Assembly (NCBI RefSeq): GCF_042433895.1
Contig: NZ_JBHLUA010000006.1
Coordinates: 1 to 64,000 of the forward strand
DNA: 64,000 nt
Reading direction: 5' to 3'
Source: Mesonia maritima
Lineage (GTDB): Bacteria; Bacteroidota; Bacteroidia; Flavobacteriales; Flavobacteriaceae
Positions 45,015 through 54,303 of the stretch are shown in pieces. Numbering within the stretch: the first letter of the stretch is position 1; each line of letters opens with the position of its first letter. The position numbers and the translations under genes are program-made. Under the pieces are notes generated by a model. That model was not told where the DNA came from, made no database searches, and was given only the letters and a program-made list of their open reading frames with translations.

Positions 45015-45315
45015 ACCGAAGCTTAAAAATGTTCTAATTTCAATAATTGAGTAAATTAACTCCTTATGCTAAATTTTATAATTAATTCGCTGAATTTATC
45101 GGCTATAATCATGTAAGAAATTAAACCAACCTATTCACTAATATTTATAAGTTATTTTATATTTGTCATCTATTCCAATAAAAGTTTTTCGTCTGTATAC
45201 AAGCTTTTCAAATAGATTATTATGAGAAAAAATTTTTTATATGTCTTTCATCTTACTTATTTCACTAATATGTTTGGTCATCCTGTCTCACTAATAAGCT
45301 TACTAAATTTGCTAC
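45015..45315. other. Intergenic, possible promoters only
   Basis: TATATTTG (45158-45165) and TAAATTTG (45306-45313) both fit the TAnnTTTG element; the second lies only 2 bases from the next ATG, too close to be useful unless the message is leaderless. No other feature was seen. Confidence 0.4.
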
Positions 45316-45873
45316 ATGGAAAAAAATAATTTAAAAAAATTAAAGTTAGAAATTCAAGTAGAAGCTAAAAAAGGAATTGACTTTATTATTTCCGGTGGAA
45401 TTTTATGGTTAGCAATATCCTTTATTTGGTTACAGGAATTTTCGTCATATAATAAAAGTATTATTACGTTTATGGTAGCGGCTTTAATGCTACCATTAGC
45501 TTTTGCACTATCTAAACTTTTTTCTACAAATTGGAAAATAAAAAATAATTCACTTCAACCTTTAGGGTTATGGTTAAATTTTGCTCAGCTTATTTATTTT
45601 CCAATTTTAGTTTTTGTTTTGCTTGAACAGCCCGATAACTTCATTATGGCTTATGCAATTATTACCGGGGCACATTTATTTCCGTATGCTTGGTTATATG
45701 AAGATATAGGCTATGCCATTACCGCAATTATAATCTCCATAGGATCATTGGGAATAGGACTTTATTTTTCCCCGGAAAATTTTTGGATTATACCACTATT
45801 TACCTCTTCACTACTTTTTTTATTGAGCTTAAAAATTCTATTCTTAAAAAGAACTAGTCATCTTAAGAACTAA
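45316..45873 (+). CDS. Polytopic membrane protein (DUF7010-like)
   Basis: 185 residues, about six membrane helices. The start (KLKLEIQVEAKKGIDFIISGGILWLAISFIWL) has the short charged helix and first segment I associate with DUF7010. AYAIITGAHLFPYAWLYEDIGYA is the most conserved-looking stretch, in which AHLFPYAWLY lies in a helix. The family name is from memory; function unknown. Confidence 0.65.
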   Translation: MEKNNLKKLKLEIQVEAKKGIDFIISGGILWLAISFIWLQEFSSYNKSIITFMVAALMLPLAFALSKLFSTNWKIKNNSLQPLGLWLNFAQLIYFPILVFVLLEQPDNFIMAYAIITGAHLFPYAWLYEDIGYAITAIIISIGSLGIGLYFSPENFWIIPLFTSSLLFLLSLKILFLKRTSHLKN

Positions 45874-45945
45874 GAATTATTATTCGAATACTATTAATTT
45901 TTCCGCAACATTTATAGTGACAAATCGTATTTGGTAAAAACTATA

Positions 45946-46902
45946 ATGATGCGAAAAATTTTACTTATATGGGCTTGCTTTCTCCAAGTTCTCATAATCA
46001 CAGCTCAAGATAAAGACTATACCGAGTGGTATTTACAACGAAAAGATGTAAATATCTTTGTAAAAGAACTAGGTGCAAAAAAAGATACAGTAATTGTTAT
46101 TCATGGAGGTTTTGGAGCAAACCATGAGTATATGACAGATGCTGTAAAAGGCCTCACAAAAAAATTTCATTTTGTTTTTTACGATCAACGGGGTTCCTTA
46201 ATGTCTCCAACTGCTGAAGAAAATCTAACTTTTCAAAAAAATGTAGAAGATCTTTACGCATTAATTGAAACGCTTCAACTTAAAAAAGCTAAACTTTTAT
46301 GTCATTCTATGGGAACCTTAATCGGAATGGAATTTGCGAAACAGCATCCAGATAGGGTTTCACATTTGGTTCTTGCAGGTGCTATTCTTCCGAAATCTGA
46401 TAGCATAGAAAGTGTATTTTCAAAACGGCAGAAAGAGCAAGTAAATTTTATGCTGAACCGAAAAATAGTAAATCAACTTTCTAAACCTTATAAAGAAAAG
46501 GGCATAGATAATTTAAAATCTATTGAAGATTTGGAAAATTCTACCTTAACGCACAAAGATTTAACTGAATTTTGGAGGTTAAAATTTGCTGCAGTAAATA
46601 TTTATAACCTAAAAAAATATTCATTAGTAAAAGGAGGTAAAGCTTATTACAATCCTAAAGCAGCGGTTATGACAGAAACACTAAATTGGAACTATGATTA
46701 TAGGCCAATTTTAAACGAAAAAATGAAAACTACTATTATTAATGGAGCGTATGATTTTTTAGACTTTAATAGTTATATAACGAAACGCCTATTGAAGAAT
46801 TATCCAAAAATTAAACTCATTACACTTCCAGAAGCAGGACATAATAGTTGGATAGATCAACCTCAACTTTTTAAAAAATCTTTAAAAGAAAATTTAGAAT
46901 AA
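45946..46902 (+). CDS. Secreted alpha/beta hydrolase (proline iminopeptidase-like)
   Basis: 318 residues from ATG 45946; a second ATG follows at once and an earlier TTG frame is not credible. A signal peptide ends at ITAQ. Oxyanion motif HGGFGANHEY, nucleophile elbow CHSMGTLIG (G-x-S-x-G replaced by H-S-M-G), catalytic Asp in NGAYDFLDF and His in PEAGHNSWI. YDQRGSLMS fits the prolyl-aminopeptidase group. Likely periplasmic, substrate unknown. Confidence 0.87.
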   Translation: MMRKILLIWACFLQVLIITAQDKDYTEWYLQRKDVNIFVKELGAKKDTVIVIHGGFGANHEYMTDAVKGLTKKFHFVFYDQRGSLMSPTAEENLTFQKNVEDLYALIETLQLKKAKLLCHSMGTLIGMEFAKQHPDRVSHLVLAGAILPKSDSIESVFSKRQKEQVNFMLNRKIVNQLSKPYKEKGIDNLKSIEDLENSTLTHKDLTEFWRLKFAAVNIYNLKKYSLVKGGKAYYNPKAAVMTETLNWNYDYRPILNEKMKTTIINGAYDFLDFNSYITKRLLKNYPKIKLITLPEAGHNSWIDQPQLFKKSLKENLE

Positions 46903-47046
46903 TTAATTTCAAACATACTTCAAAAAATAATCTTTCACGTATTGATAATGTATATATAAGGTTTCGATTATTTAATAGTAGAGAAAAAGTTTAAAAAATC
47001 TTAGTAACATCCTTATTTGTCTTTCGTTATTAACGAAAAGCAATCC

Positions 47047-47541
47047 ATGAAAAACAGCACTTTAAAATTCTTATTATTAGCCAATTTATTGGTAACAATA
47101 GGATTAGTTATTTACGTGATCAGAAACCAACAAGTAGAAATTGATTTATCAGATGAAATTTTAAAAGTACGCGGACTCGTCGTTACTGATTCTACAGGTG
47201 TAGAACGGGTAATTATTGGTAGCCACCTCCCTCCTGCTCAATCGCAAGGCTATCGTTTTTACAGAGGTGATAATTCCGGTGTTTCCGGCGTTATGCTCTA
47301 TGATCACGAAGGACAAGAACGTGGAGGTTATGTAACTGATGATTCTTACGGAAATGTTTTCTTAACCTTAGATTCTAAAATTTCGCAACGTGTATTATTT
47401 ATGGCAGAACCGCAAGGTGCTGCTAGCCTTAAAATGTGGGCGAAAAACGGAAATCAACTTAACTTAGGTACTTCTGACGAAGGCACTTGGCTAGAAACTT
47501 CTAAAAATGGTGTAAAGAAAACTTTCCTAAAAACTGATTAA
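47047..47541 (+). CDS. Single-pass membrane protein with beta-rich exported domain
   Basis: 164 residues from ATG 47047. Residues 6-24 form a membrane anchor (FLLLANLLVTIGLVIYVI). The exported part has repeated short strands (LKVRGLVVTDSTGVERVIIG, GGYVTDDSYGNVFLTLDS, GAASLKMWAKNGNQL, NLGTSDEGTWLETSKNGVKKTF) and looks like a beta-solenoid or similar. I know no family name. It is 1 base from the next gene, a WD40-like lipoprotein, and probably works with it. Confidence 0.65.
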   Translation: MKNSTLKFLLLANLLVTIGLVIYVIRNQQVEIDLSDEILKVRGLVVTDSTGVERVIIGSHLPPAQSQGYRFYRGDNSGVSGVMLYDHEGQERGGYVTDDSYGNVFLTLDSKISQRVLFMAEPQGAASLKMWAKNGNQLNLGTSDEGTWLETSKNGVKKTFLKTD

Positions 47542-47542
47542 A

Positions 47543-48514
47543 ATGAAAACTACTTCTCGAATAACAATCCTTATATCTATACTCATCTTATTTTCCCAAT
47601 GCAAACAAGAAATAAAACTGAAACCTCAAAAATTAACCGGTAATAATCCTGTTGCTTTTACCGACGTTATTTATAAATCAGGACGAGATACCGTGTTCGT
47701 TTCAACTTACGGTGGACATATTTATGAAATCATCAATAATAAAACAAAGAAAAAGAAAATAGCACTACTTGATGACGAAATCTATAGTATGGCTTATAAT
47801 TCCAGCACCAAGCAGATTTATGCAGCCACATTAAATTCTGGTATTGCGGTGATCGATGCGGAAAATGGAAAACTAATTAAAACTTTAAAGCTTAAAGAAA
47901 CTTGGGCGCATAAACTTACCTATAACCAGCAAAGTAAGCTGCTAGCTACCTCAGATTTTAAAGGAAATCACTACATATGGAATACAGCCGATAATTTTAG
48001 AATCTTAGAAACTCCAAAAAAAATAAGAAATGCCCAACCAAAATATATTACAGACAATGGAATAATATATTTTAATAAAAGAAATGAAGTTTTGGTCTGG
48101 AATACACAAACCAATCAGATTTTCTCACATTCCTTAACCGGAACACTAGAAGATGTGGATAAAAACAATAATTTATTAGTAATTGGAGGTAAACAATTTG
48201 CCTTATACAATACCTCTACAGATAGTTTGGTCTATAAAAATAAGCACCCTAACTGGCCTATTTACCTAAAAGATAAAGATAGTTTTGTAAACGTGCCCTT
48301 AACCTTAGAAATAGTTTCAGGAAAATTAGGTAATAATACTATCTATACAGCGGGACTGGATAAGACAATCCGTAAATGGAAAAAATCAACTGGTAGTTTG
48401 GAAGAAACTTTGAAAAAACATCGGGCTTCCATTAGTGCCATTTCGCTTAATAAAAATAAATCGCAATTAGTAAGTGTAGATCTATCGGGAACAATTTATT
48501 TCTGGGAATTATAA
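47543..48514 (+). CDS. WD40-like repeat lipoprotein
   Basis: 323 residues. The signal ends at the lipobox LFSQC. Repeats of propeller type follow: DEIYSMAYNSSTKQIYAATLNSGIAVIDAENGKLIKTL, LTYNQQSKLLATSDFKGNHYIWNT, YTAGLDKTIRKWKKSTGSLEETL and ISAISLNKNKSQLVSVDLSGTIYFWEL. About six or seven blades would fill the length. It is a probable binding scaffold outside the cytoplasm. It overlaps no gene but is coupled to the one before. Confidence 0.8.
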   Translation: MKTTSRITILISILILFSQCKQEIKLKPQKLTGNNPVAFTDVIYKSGRDTVFVSTYGGHIYEIINNKTKKKKIALLDDEIYSMAYNSSTKQIYAATLNSGIAVIDAENGKLIKTLKLKETWAHKLTYNQQSKLLATSDFKGNHYIWNTADNFRILETPKKIRNAQPKYITDNGIIYFNKRNEVLVWNTQTNQIFSHSLTGTLEDVDKNNNLLVIGGKQFALYNTSTDSLVYKNKHPNWPIYLKDKDSFVNVPLTLEIVSGKLGNNTIYTAGLDKTIRKWKKSTGSLEETLKKHRASISAISLNKNKSQLVSVDLSGTIYFWEL

Positions 48515-48558
48515 ACTTATAATATTGAAAAATTAAACGTTTTGAAAAAAGCGTATAA

Positions 48559-48590
48559 AAATAAACCCCTTATTATTAAGGGGTTTATTT
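48559..48590. terminator. Bidirectional terminator between convergent genes
   Basis: AAATAAACCCCTTA (48559-48572) and TAAGGGGTTTATTT (48577-48590) make a perfect 14-pair stem with a TTAT loop. It serves the plus-strand lipoprotein gene (stop 48514) and the minus-strand Hc1 gene (stop at 48593), with T-rich arms in both directions. Confidence 0.88.
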
Positions 48591-48592
48591 CA

Positions 48593-48769
48593 CTATTTTT
48601 TAGACTCGGCAATCGATACTTTTCGAAATTCTTTTAATAGTTTTTCTAAAGCTAACGAAGATTTTCTAGCGCGTGTTCCTGCTGCTTTATTTCCGCTTTC
48701 TAACTGAGTTTTAGCGTCATTTTCAAAAGATTCATAAGTTGTTTGGATGCTTTCCATTAATTCTTTCAT
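48593..48769 (-). CDS. Histone H1-like protein Hc1
   Basis: 58 residues from ATG 48769 to TAG 48593. KAAGTRARKSSLALEKLLKEFRKVSIAESKK is the Hc1 pattern: a short amphipathic acidic start and a basic lysine/arginine-rich second half. Such proteins bind DNA and condense the nucleoid. The conserved form in flavobacteria has just this length. It follows the coiled-coil gene on the same strand by 93 bases and ends at a strong terminator. Confidence 0.85.
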   Translation of the reverse strand: MKELMESIQTTYESFENDAKTQLESGNKAAGTRARKSSLALEKLLKEFRKVSIAESKK

Positions 48770-48861
48770 AAGAATAGGTTTTAAATATTAACAATAAACC
48801 AGCGAAAATATAATTATTCTACAAAATGCTTTCTTCAAATTGAAAATAAAAATTTTAAAAT

Positions 48862-49539
48862 TTACTTTTCCCGCAGTCTATGAATTTCATTTTGTAGGCT
48901 ATCTACTTGTTTATGTAAGCGTTCGGATTCCTTACGCAATTCCATAACCTCATTTCTTTTTTCATCCAGATCTTGGCGCTGTTCTGCACGGTTTAGACGA
49001 TCTGCTTCTCTTTTCATACGCATAGCTTCGCGCTTCAACTGTTGTGCTTCACGTTCTAGCCGTAATTCATTTCTATCTTCTTGCTTTCCCGATAGCAAAT
49101 TTTTAATTTTTTGTCCGGTGTGTGTGAATTTTTCTTCCAATTGATGATCGGCTTGGGTTTTATCAAGTTTCATTTTCAATTTTCCAGAAGAGAGTTCAAT
49201 GCTATAAACCTCATCATTTCCGGGAGAAAATATCCAAGAAAACCAACTGTCTCGCTTTTGAATACTTTCTTTCCCAAATTCATTTATCAAAATTTCTTTT
49301 ACTTGCTTATCGTAACTTTCCGAATAACTTGCACTAAATTTATAATCGGTATTAGAATTGCTTACTGAAATTGAGAGATTGGAATCACCCGTTTTTGAAC
49401 CAGATACATTATGATTATAATGACTCGAAGTAGAACTTGTTGTAACAGAAGTTGGAGGTTGTGGCGTTTGGGGAGTTTTTTGTGCGGACACAAACAAACT
49501 CAACATAAAGAATACGGTGGTTAACATTATAGATTTCAT
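48862..49539 (-). CDS. Secreted coiled-coil protein next to the two-component system
   Basis: 225 residues. A signal peptide ends at FVSAQ. Residues 20-60 are Ser/Thr/Pro-rich and low complexity; 60-140 may be a small folded domain (WFSWIFSPGNDEVYSIELSSGKLKMKL). Residues 145-225 form a long charged coiled coil (RLEREAQQLKREAMRMKREADRLNRAEQRQDLDEKRNE). It starts 31 bases after the OmpR-type gene and so probably belongs to that transcript. It could be an envelope-stress effector. No family recognised. Confidence 0.65.
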   Translation of the reverse strand: MKSIMLTTVFFMLSLFVSAQKTPQTPQPPTSVTTSSTSSHYNHNVSGSKTGDSNLSISVSNSNTDYKFSASYSESYDKQVKEILINEFGKESIQKRDSWFSWIFSPGNDEVYSIELSSGKLKMKLDKTQADHQLEEKFTHTGQKIKNLLSGKQEDRNELRLEREAQQLKREAMRMKREADRLNRAEQRQDLDEKRNEVMELRKESERLHKQVDSLQNEIHRLREK

Positions 49540-49570
49540 AAGTATTGTTTTTAAAGTTTATAAATTAATT

Positions 49571-50272
49571 TTATTCATCTAAAAAGAAAGTTATTCCTAT
49601 ACCTCGTGTACTTTCAATTCTAATACGAGAATCATTTTTAAAGTATTTCCGTAATCGACTTAGAAAAACGTCCATACTTCTTCCAGAGAAAAAATCATTA
49701 TTTCCCCACAAATCATTTAAAATTTTATCTCGTTTTAGCATTTGGTTTTTATGCTGAAAAAGGTAAGTAATCAAGGCTGCTTCTTTTTCTGTAATTTTCT
49801 GTATTTTTCCCTCACGTTGTAAGTAATAATTTTTTACATCTAGCAAATAAGACCCTAATGTTATTTTTTCTTGTTGTGATGGCGGAATGTGATAAGTATT
49901 TCTTTTTAAAATATTACGAAGTTTAAGTACTAAAATATCGGCATCAAAAGGTTTTACGATATAATCATCTGCGCCTAACCGAAGTCCTTTTATTTTATCT
50001 TCTTTTAATTTTCGTGCGGTTAGAAAAATAAAGGGGATTTCTGGTGTTATCGTTAGCATTTTTTGGGCGAGTTCGAATCCGTCTAATTTCGGCATCATCA
50101 CATCAAGTACCGCTATAGATATAGGAGGATTCTTTTTCTCTTTTAGAATAGTAAAAGCCTTTTCTCCATCGGTTATCCAAGTAACGTCATAACTGTGTAC
50201 TTCCAGGTATTGCTTAAGTATACTTCCGAAATCATAATCGTCTTCCACCAATAAAATATGAATTTTACTCAT
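49571..50272 (-). CDS. OmpR-family response regulator
   Basis: 233 residues. The receiver domain has D10-D11-D12-type acids, phospho-acceptor D57 in IAVLDVMMPKLDG and the conserved KPF. The winged-helix domain, about 135-230, has LTYLFQHKNQMLKRDKIL, the recognition helix GRSMDVFLSRLRKYF and the wing RIRIESTRGIGITFFL. Its ATG overlaps the kinase stop by four bases. OmpR-type proteins bind direct repeats with 11-base spacing, such as those at 51726-51747 and 51829-51861. Confidence 0.94.
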   Translation of the reverse strand: MSKIHILLVEDDYDFGSILKQYLEVHSYDVTWITDGEKAFTILKEKKNPPISIAVLDVMMPKLDGFELAQKMLTITPEIPFIFLTARKLKEDKIKGLRLGADDYIVKPFDADILVLKLRNILKRNTYHIPPSQQEKITLGSYLLDVKNYYLQREGKIQKITEKEAALITYLFQHKNQMLKRDKILNDLWGNNDFFSGRSMDVFLSRLRKYFKNDSRIRIESTRGIGITFFLDE

Positions 50273-51663
50273 TGTATCTTAGGTATTTTAATTGTAAATG
50301 TGCTTCCCTTACTTTTTTCGCTTTTCACTTTTATTGTTCCTTGATGAGCAAGAATAATTTGTTGCGTATAATATAATCCCAAACCTAAACCTTGGTTGGC
50401 TTGAAGGTTACTTGACGAAACCCGATAAAACTTTTCAAATAAATGCTGTTGCTCTTTTTTTGGAATTCCTATTCCTTCATCTTTAATCACTAGAAAAAAA
50501 CAATTGTTATTGTAATCGGTAGTTATTTTTATTTTGGCTTTTTCTTTGCTATACTTTACCGCATTATCAAGTAAATTGAAAATAGCAGTTGAAAAGTAAA
50601 AAGGGTCTATTTTTAATTCTTTTTCTTGATGGTTAAAAGCAATAGCTATTTGTAAAGGTTTAGCCTCTACACTTAATTTAAAATCTTCCACTATATGATT
50701 GAGAAAAGGAATTATTTCCACATTTTTTAGAGCCAATTTTAAATGCTGTGCTTTCAAACTATTTGTCATCACCTGGTCAATCAGTTTTTGAATGCGTTCA
50801 TTCTGGCGGTCTATAATAGCTAGCGAATTTTGTAAAGTTTCCGGTTTCGAAAGAATCTGTTGATTTTTTAAGCTTTTGGTAGCTATTCCTAACGTAGCCA
50901 AGGGTGTTTTTAACTCGTGGGTTATATTATTGATAAAATCTGTTTTTACTGCACTAATTTTTTTTTGTGCCATTAAACTTTTAAGGGAGTAATAAAAAAG
51001 TCCCAACATAACTACAAATAAAAATAGAGAACCGATTAATAAACCGAGCATCTGTTTAAAAACGATACTGTTTTTATCTTTAATATACATCAAGTCCTTA
51101 AACTTGATCTCTAGATTATAATGCTGTGTATTAATTTTATTTTCAGTTTGGTCTATGTAATCATACTGGGAAAAAGTTCTGGAAACGCTAACGGAATTTG
51201 CCTTGGAATTCTGAAAATCATTACCGAAAAGTTTGAAATTAGTTTGTTCAGCTAATGGGAAGATAGTATCATTCTCTTTATCAAAAATAACAATACTTTC
51301 TATATTTTTTTTATAGCTCACAGCATAGCCTAAATCTTTATGAGCTAATTCTTCTTTATATAAATTATAATAATTACTATTTAGGCTATCCGCTTTTTGC
51401 CGGAGCTTATTTAATACGATTTGTTTAGTGGTACGCTTATTTTTATAGTCAGCAATTTGATTTTTTAAAGTTTCCTCCCACGTATCTACTATCGAATCCA
51501 AATGCTTATTATAGTCAATATTCAAAATTTCGCTTCGAGTATTTTGAATAAATGCATTGCGTTTTAACGTGTAAGTATTATAAATTAAATATCCCTGAAT
51601 AACTGAAAGCGCAATAAAAGCAATTACGGATATAACAATTAACCAAGTAACTTTAAGTTTCAT
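50269..51663 (-). CDS. Membrane sensor histidine kinase
   Basis: 464 residues from ATG 51663; an upstream GTG is possible. Membrane helices at about 5-27 and 204-226 (GLLIGSLFLFVVMLGLFYYSL) bracket a periplasmic domain of about 175 residues rich in coiled coil. HisKA has ITHELKTPLATLGI with the phospho-histidine (about residue 249). The ATPase has NLLDNAVKYS, IKDEGIGIPKKEQ, the G2 box GLGLGLYYT and F-T-I-K. It pairs with the response regulator downstream. Confidence 0.94.
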   Translation of the reverse strand: MKLKVTWLIVISVIAFIALSVIQGYLIYNTYTLKRNAFIQNTRSEILNIDYNKHLDSIVDTWEETLKNQIADYKNKRTTKQIVLNKLRQKADSLNSNYYNLYKEELAHKDLGYAVSYKKNIESIVIFDKENDTIFPLAEQTNFKLFGNDFQNSKANSVSVSRTFSQYDYIDQTENKINTQHYNLEIKFKDLMYIKDKNSIVFKQMLGLLIGSLFLFVVMLGLFYYSLKSLMAQKKISAVKTDFINNITHELKTPLATLGIATKSLKNQQILSKPETLQNSLAIIDRQNERIQKLIDQVMTNSLKAQHLKLALKNVEIIPFLNHIVEDFKLSVEAKPLQIAIAFNHQEKELKIDPFYFSTAIFNLLDNAVKYSKEKAKIKITTDYNNNCFFLVIKDEGIGIPKKEQQHLFEKFYRVSSSNLQANQGLGLGLYYTQQIILAHQGTIKVKSEKSKGSTFTIKIPKIQ

Positions 51664-51725
51664 AAACACAAGATTTATAGTCCAAAAATACTATACTTTG
51701 CCCTTTTTGTAGCCTCCTAAATAAG

Positions 51726-51747
51726 CATTAACCCATCATTAACCTAC
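51726..51747 (-). promoter_or_regulatory. Two phased direct repeats, candidate OmpR-type operator (kinase side)
   Basis: CATTAACCCAT (51726-51736) is followed at once by CATTAACCTAC (51737-51747): an exact 11-base period sharing CATTAACC. They lie 63 bases before the kinase ATG and so could mediate autoregulation of the two-component genes. Confidence 0.55.
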
Positions 51748-51828
51748 TTAATTTAATAACTATTGATAATCAAATACTTATTAATAACACTTATTAAGTT
51801 TATTAACCTAAGCTTAGTTCGTGCTAAA

Positions 51829-51861
51829 CATTAACCCTGCATTAACTGACGATTAACCAAG
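51829..51861 (+). promoter_or_regulatory. Three phased direct repeats, candidate OmpR-type operator (barrel side)
   Basis: CATTAACCCTG (51829-51839), CATTAACTGAC (51840-51850) and GATTAACCAAG (51851-51861) repeat with an exact 11-base period. They end 43 bases before the ATG of the outer-membrane gene. A further single ATTAACC is at 51802-51808. OmpR-type regulators dimerise head to tail on direct repeats of this spacing. Confidence 0.6.
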
Positions 51862-51904
51862 TTTAAGCTAAAGTTCATACAGATTTGCAAATAAAAATGA
51901 ACTT

Positions 51905-54298
51905 ATGAAAAAATACGGACTCGTTCTTATAGTTTGCTTTCTATCGCTTCAGCTCAATGCACAAAAACTATCCATTTCGGGACAAATAACTGATACAGAT
52001 GGAAATTCTGTAATTCAGGCCGATGTGATTTTAAAAACGTTGAATGGAGAAATTGAAACCTATACCTCTACCGATACCCTAGGAAATTTTAGACTTAAAA
52101 TGCTTGCCGGAAAATATCGATTAGAAGTACATCACCTAGCTTATTTAAGCTACGTGGATACCATTCAGATACTGAATACTTCTTCAGAAAAATTAAAAAT
52201 AAAATTAAAACCCAAGCAAGAAAATCTATCTGAAGTTATCATTAAAACCAAAAAGCCTTTATTAGAAAAAAAATTGGATCGACTGGTTATTAATGTGGAA
52301 AATCATCCTGTGTTTTTTGGAAGTAGCGGATTCGAAATGCTTAGCCGTGCTCCCGGAATATATAGAACTGGAAATGAAGATTTGCAAATGTTAGGAAAAT
52401 CTGGTTTACGCATATTGGTTAATGGCAGGTTACAACACTTAAGCGGAGATGAACTTACCTTGTTTTTGAAAAATATGAGTGCGGAAGATATTGTAAAAAT
52501 TGAATTGCTTACCACGCCTCCTTCTAATTACGAAGCTGAAGGAAACGCGGGATATATAAATATTATCACAAAAAAATTAAAAGAAGAGTCTTGGAAAGTT
52601 CGCAGCGGATTTCATTATGGACAAGGTAAATATGCTCGTGCTAAAGGAAATATAGGATTTCAATATCAACACAACAGAATGAATGCCGATCTAACCTATC
52701 ATGCCGGAAAAATAAATTCATTTGAAAATATTGAACAATACAATGAGTTTGGTGAATCTCAAGCAAAGCAATACTATCGTTCGTATAATCATGAAATGCG
52801 CTATACAGTTTATCATAGCATCCGAAGTCAATTGGATTGGGAACTCAATAAAAAATCTTTACTAAGCTTTGTTTCTAGCGCAATGCTTCAAAAAAGTAAT
52901 CGCCCAAGCCGAAACCATACTTTTCAATTTCAAGAAAATAGTGAAATTCTACAAGAAATAAATACCTCTAGCTTGGCCAATCTTAACTACTTAAACTATA
53001 GCAACGATTTATATTATGAATATAAGTTGGATACTTTAGGTAAAAAAGTAAGTTTTACTACAAGTTTAGCAGGATTTGGTCTACAGGATCACCAAATGTT
53101 TAGAAACAGATTTCAATCGGCTTCTCAATTACCTTTTACAGAAAACTTACAAAGTAATTTTAATAACCAGTCTACAATTAAAGCCGCAAAATTGGATTTG
53201 AAATTACCTTATGAAAACAGTACGTGGGAAACCGGGATAAAATATGCCTCCATGAAAGCTATTAATAACTTTATTTTTGAAAATTTTAATGAGGATAAAT
53301 GGGAACTCGACCCCAATTTAAGTAACGATTTTATCTATCGGGAGCAAAACACAGCAGCCTATATTTCTTTCCAAACCAAACTTAGTAAAAAATGGCAGGG
53401 AAAAGCAGGCCTTCGGGCAGAATATACCGACACTCGGGGAAAGTCGCCTACCTTAAATCAAGTAACGACCTATAATTATTTAAAGCTTTTCCCTACTTTA
53501 TACTTGCAATATGAAATTAATGAAGACTACCAAATGGATATTGCTTTCGCTCGAAGAATTAACCGACCTAATTACGGAAGTCTAAACCCATTTATTACCT
53601 ACCAGAGTCCATTATTTTCCAATCAAGGAAATCCGCTGCTTCGTCCTGAGTTCACCTATAGTTTAGAATGGAACCATATCTTAAGTGATAAATATATCAT
53701 TACTCCCTTTTATAATTATACAGAAGCATATTATACAGAATTTCCGCTTCGCATCGAAAACAGTAATGAAACGCGCTATACTTTTGGAAATTTAGGAACT
53801 TATCAGAGTACTGGTATTCAAGTTATTCTTCCTTTTAACCTCACTAAAAAAATAGCTTGGCAACATAGCCTTATCGGTTTATACCAAAATTATCGGTTAT
53901 CCTATAATGACATTCGCCAAGAGCCCAAAGATTTCTTTTGGCGTTACCAAGCCTCGATTTCTATAAACTTTTCTGAAGCATTTAAAACCGAAATTTCTGG
54001 TTATTACGAAAGTAGTTCGTCGCAGGCTTTTTATCGATCGGCAAATAATTCGGATGTAAGCTTGGGAGTTACCTACACATTTTTAGAACAAAAAGCTCGG
54101 TTAACGGTAAATGTAACTGATCTATTTTATTCTAACCGTGCTAAAGCAAATATTGAATATCCTCAGCAATCATTAGGATTTTACAGACTAAATGATACTC
54201 GTAGGGTTCAAATCGGCTTTACTTATGAATTTGGGCAACAACTAAAAAACAGGAAAACTGTTATTAGCGCAAGTGAAGAAGAACAAAGTAGAGGCTAA
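51905..54298 (+). CDS. Outer membrane beta-barrel protein (OMP_b-brl_3 type, TonB-receptor-like)
   Basis: 797 residues. Signal peptide to about 20 (QLNAQ). A CarboxypepD_reg-like domain at 22-105 (SISGQITDTDGNSVIQADVIL, LPV-like LNTSSEKLKIKLKP). A plug-like domain at about 110-225 (LLSRAPGIYRTGNEDLQMLGKSGLRILVNGR, VKIELLTTPPSNYEAEGNAGYINIITKK). The rest is a barrel of strands with alternating aromatics (ITPFYNYTEAYYTEFPLR). It would move or bind a ligand at the outer membrane. Its promoter region holds the phased repeats, so it is the likely main target of the divergent two-component system. Confidence 0.88.
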   Translation: MKKYGLVLIVCFLSLQLNAQKLSISGQITDTDGNSVIQADVILKTLNGEIETYTSTDTLGNFRLKMLAGKYRLEVHHLAYLSYVDTIQILNTSSEKLKIKLKPKQENLSEVIIKTKKPLLEKKLDRLVINVENHPVFFGSSGFEMLSRAPGIYRTGNEDLQMLGKSGLRILVNGRLQHLSGDELTLFLKNMSAEDIVKIELLTTPPSNYEAEGNAGYINIITKKLKEESWKVRSGFHYGQGKYARAKGNIGFQYQHNRMNADLTYHAGKINSFENIEQYNEFGESQAKQYYRSYNHEMRYTVYHSIRSQLDWELNKKSLLSFVSSAMLQKSNRPSRNHTFQFQENSEILQEINTSSLANLNYLNYSNDLYYEYKLDTLGKKVSFTTSLAGFGLQDHQMFRNRFQSASQLPFTENLQSNFNNQSTIKAAKLDLKLPYENSTWETGIKYASMKAINNFIFENFNEDKWELDPNLSNDFIYREQNTAAYISFQTKLSKKWQGKAGLRAEYTDTRGKSPTLNQVTTYNYLKLFPTLYLQYEINEDYQMDIAFARRINRPNYGSLNPFITYQSPLFSNQGNPLLRPEFTYSLEWNHILSDKYIITPFYNYTEAYYTEFPLRIENSNETRYTFGNLGTYQSTGIQVILPFNLTKKIAWQHSLIGLYQNYRLSYNDIRQEPKDFFWRYQASISINFSEAFKTEISGYYESSSSQAFYRSANNSDVSLGVTYTFLEQKARLTVNVTDLFYSNRAKANIEYPQQSLGFYRLNDTRRVQIGFTYEFGQQLKNRKTVISASEEEQSRG

Positions 54299-54303
54299 TC
54301 GAT

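Noticed and set aside
45222..45329. 35-codon plus-strand frame overlapping the start of the DUF7010-like gene
   Set aside because: It could be a leader peptide, but it has no ribosome-binding site and a length expected by chance in this composition.
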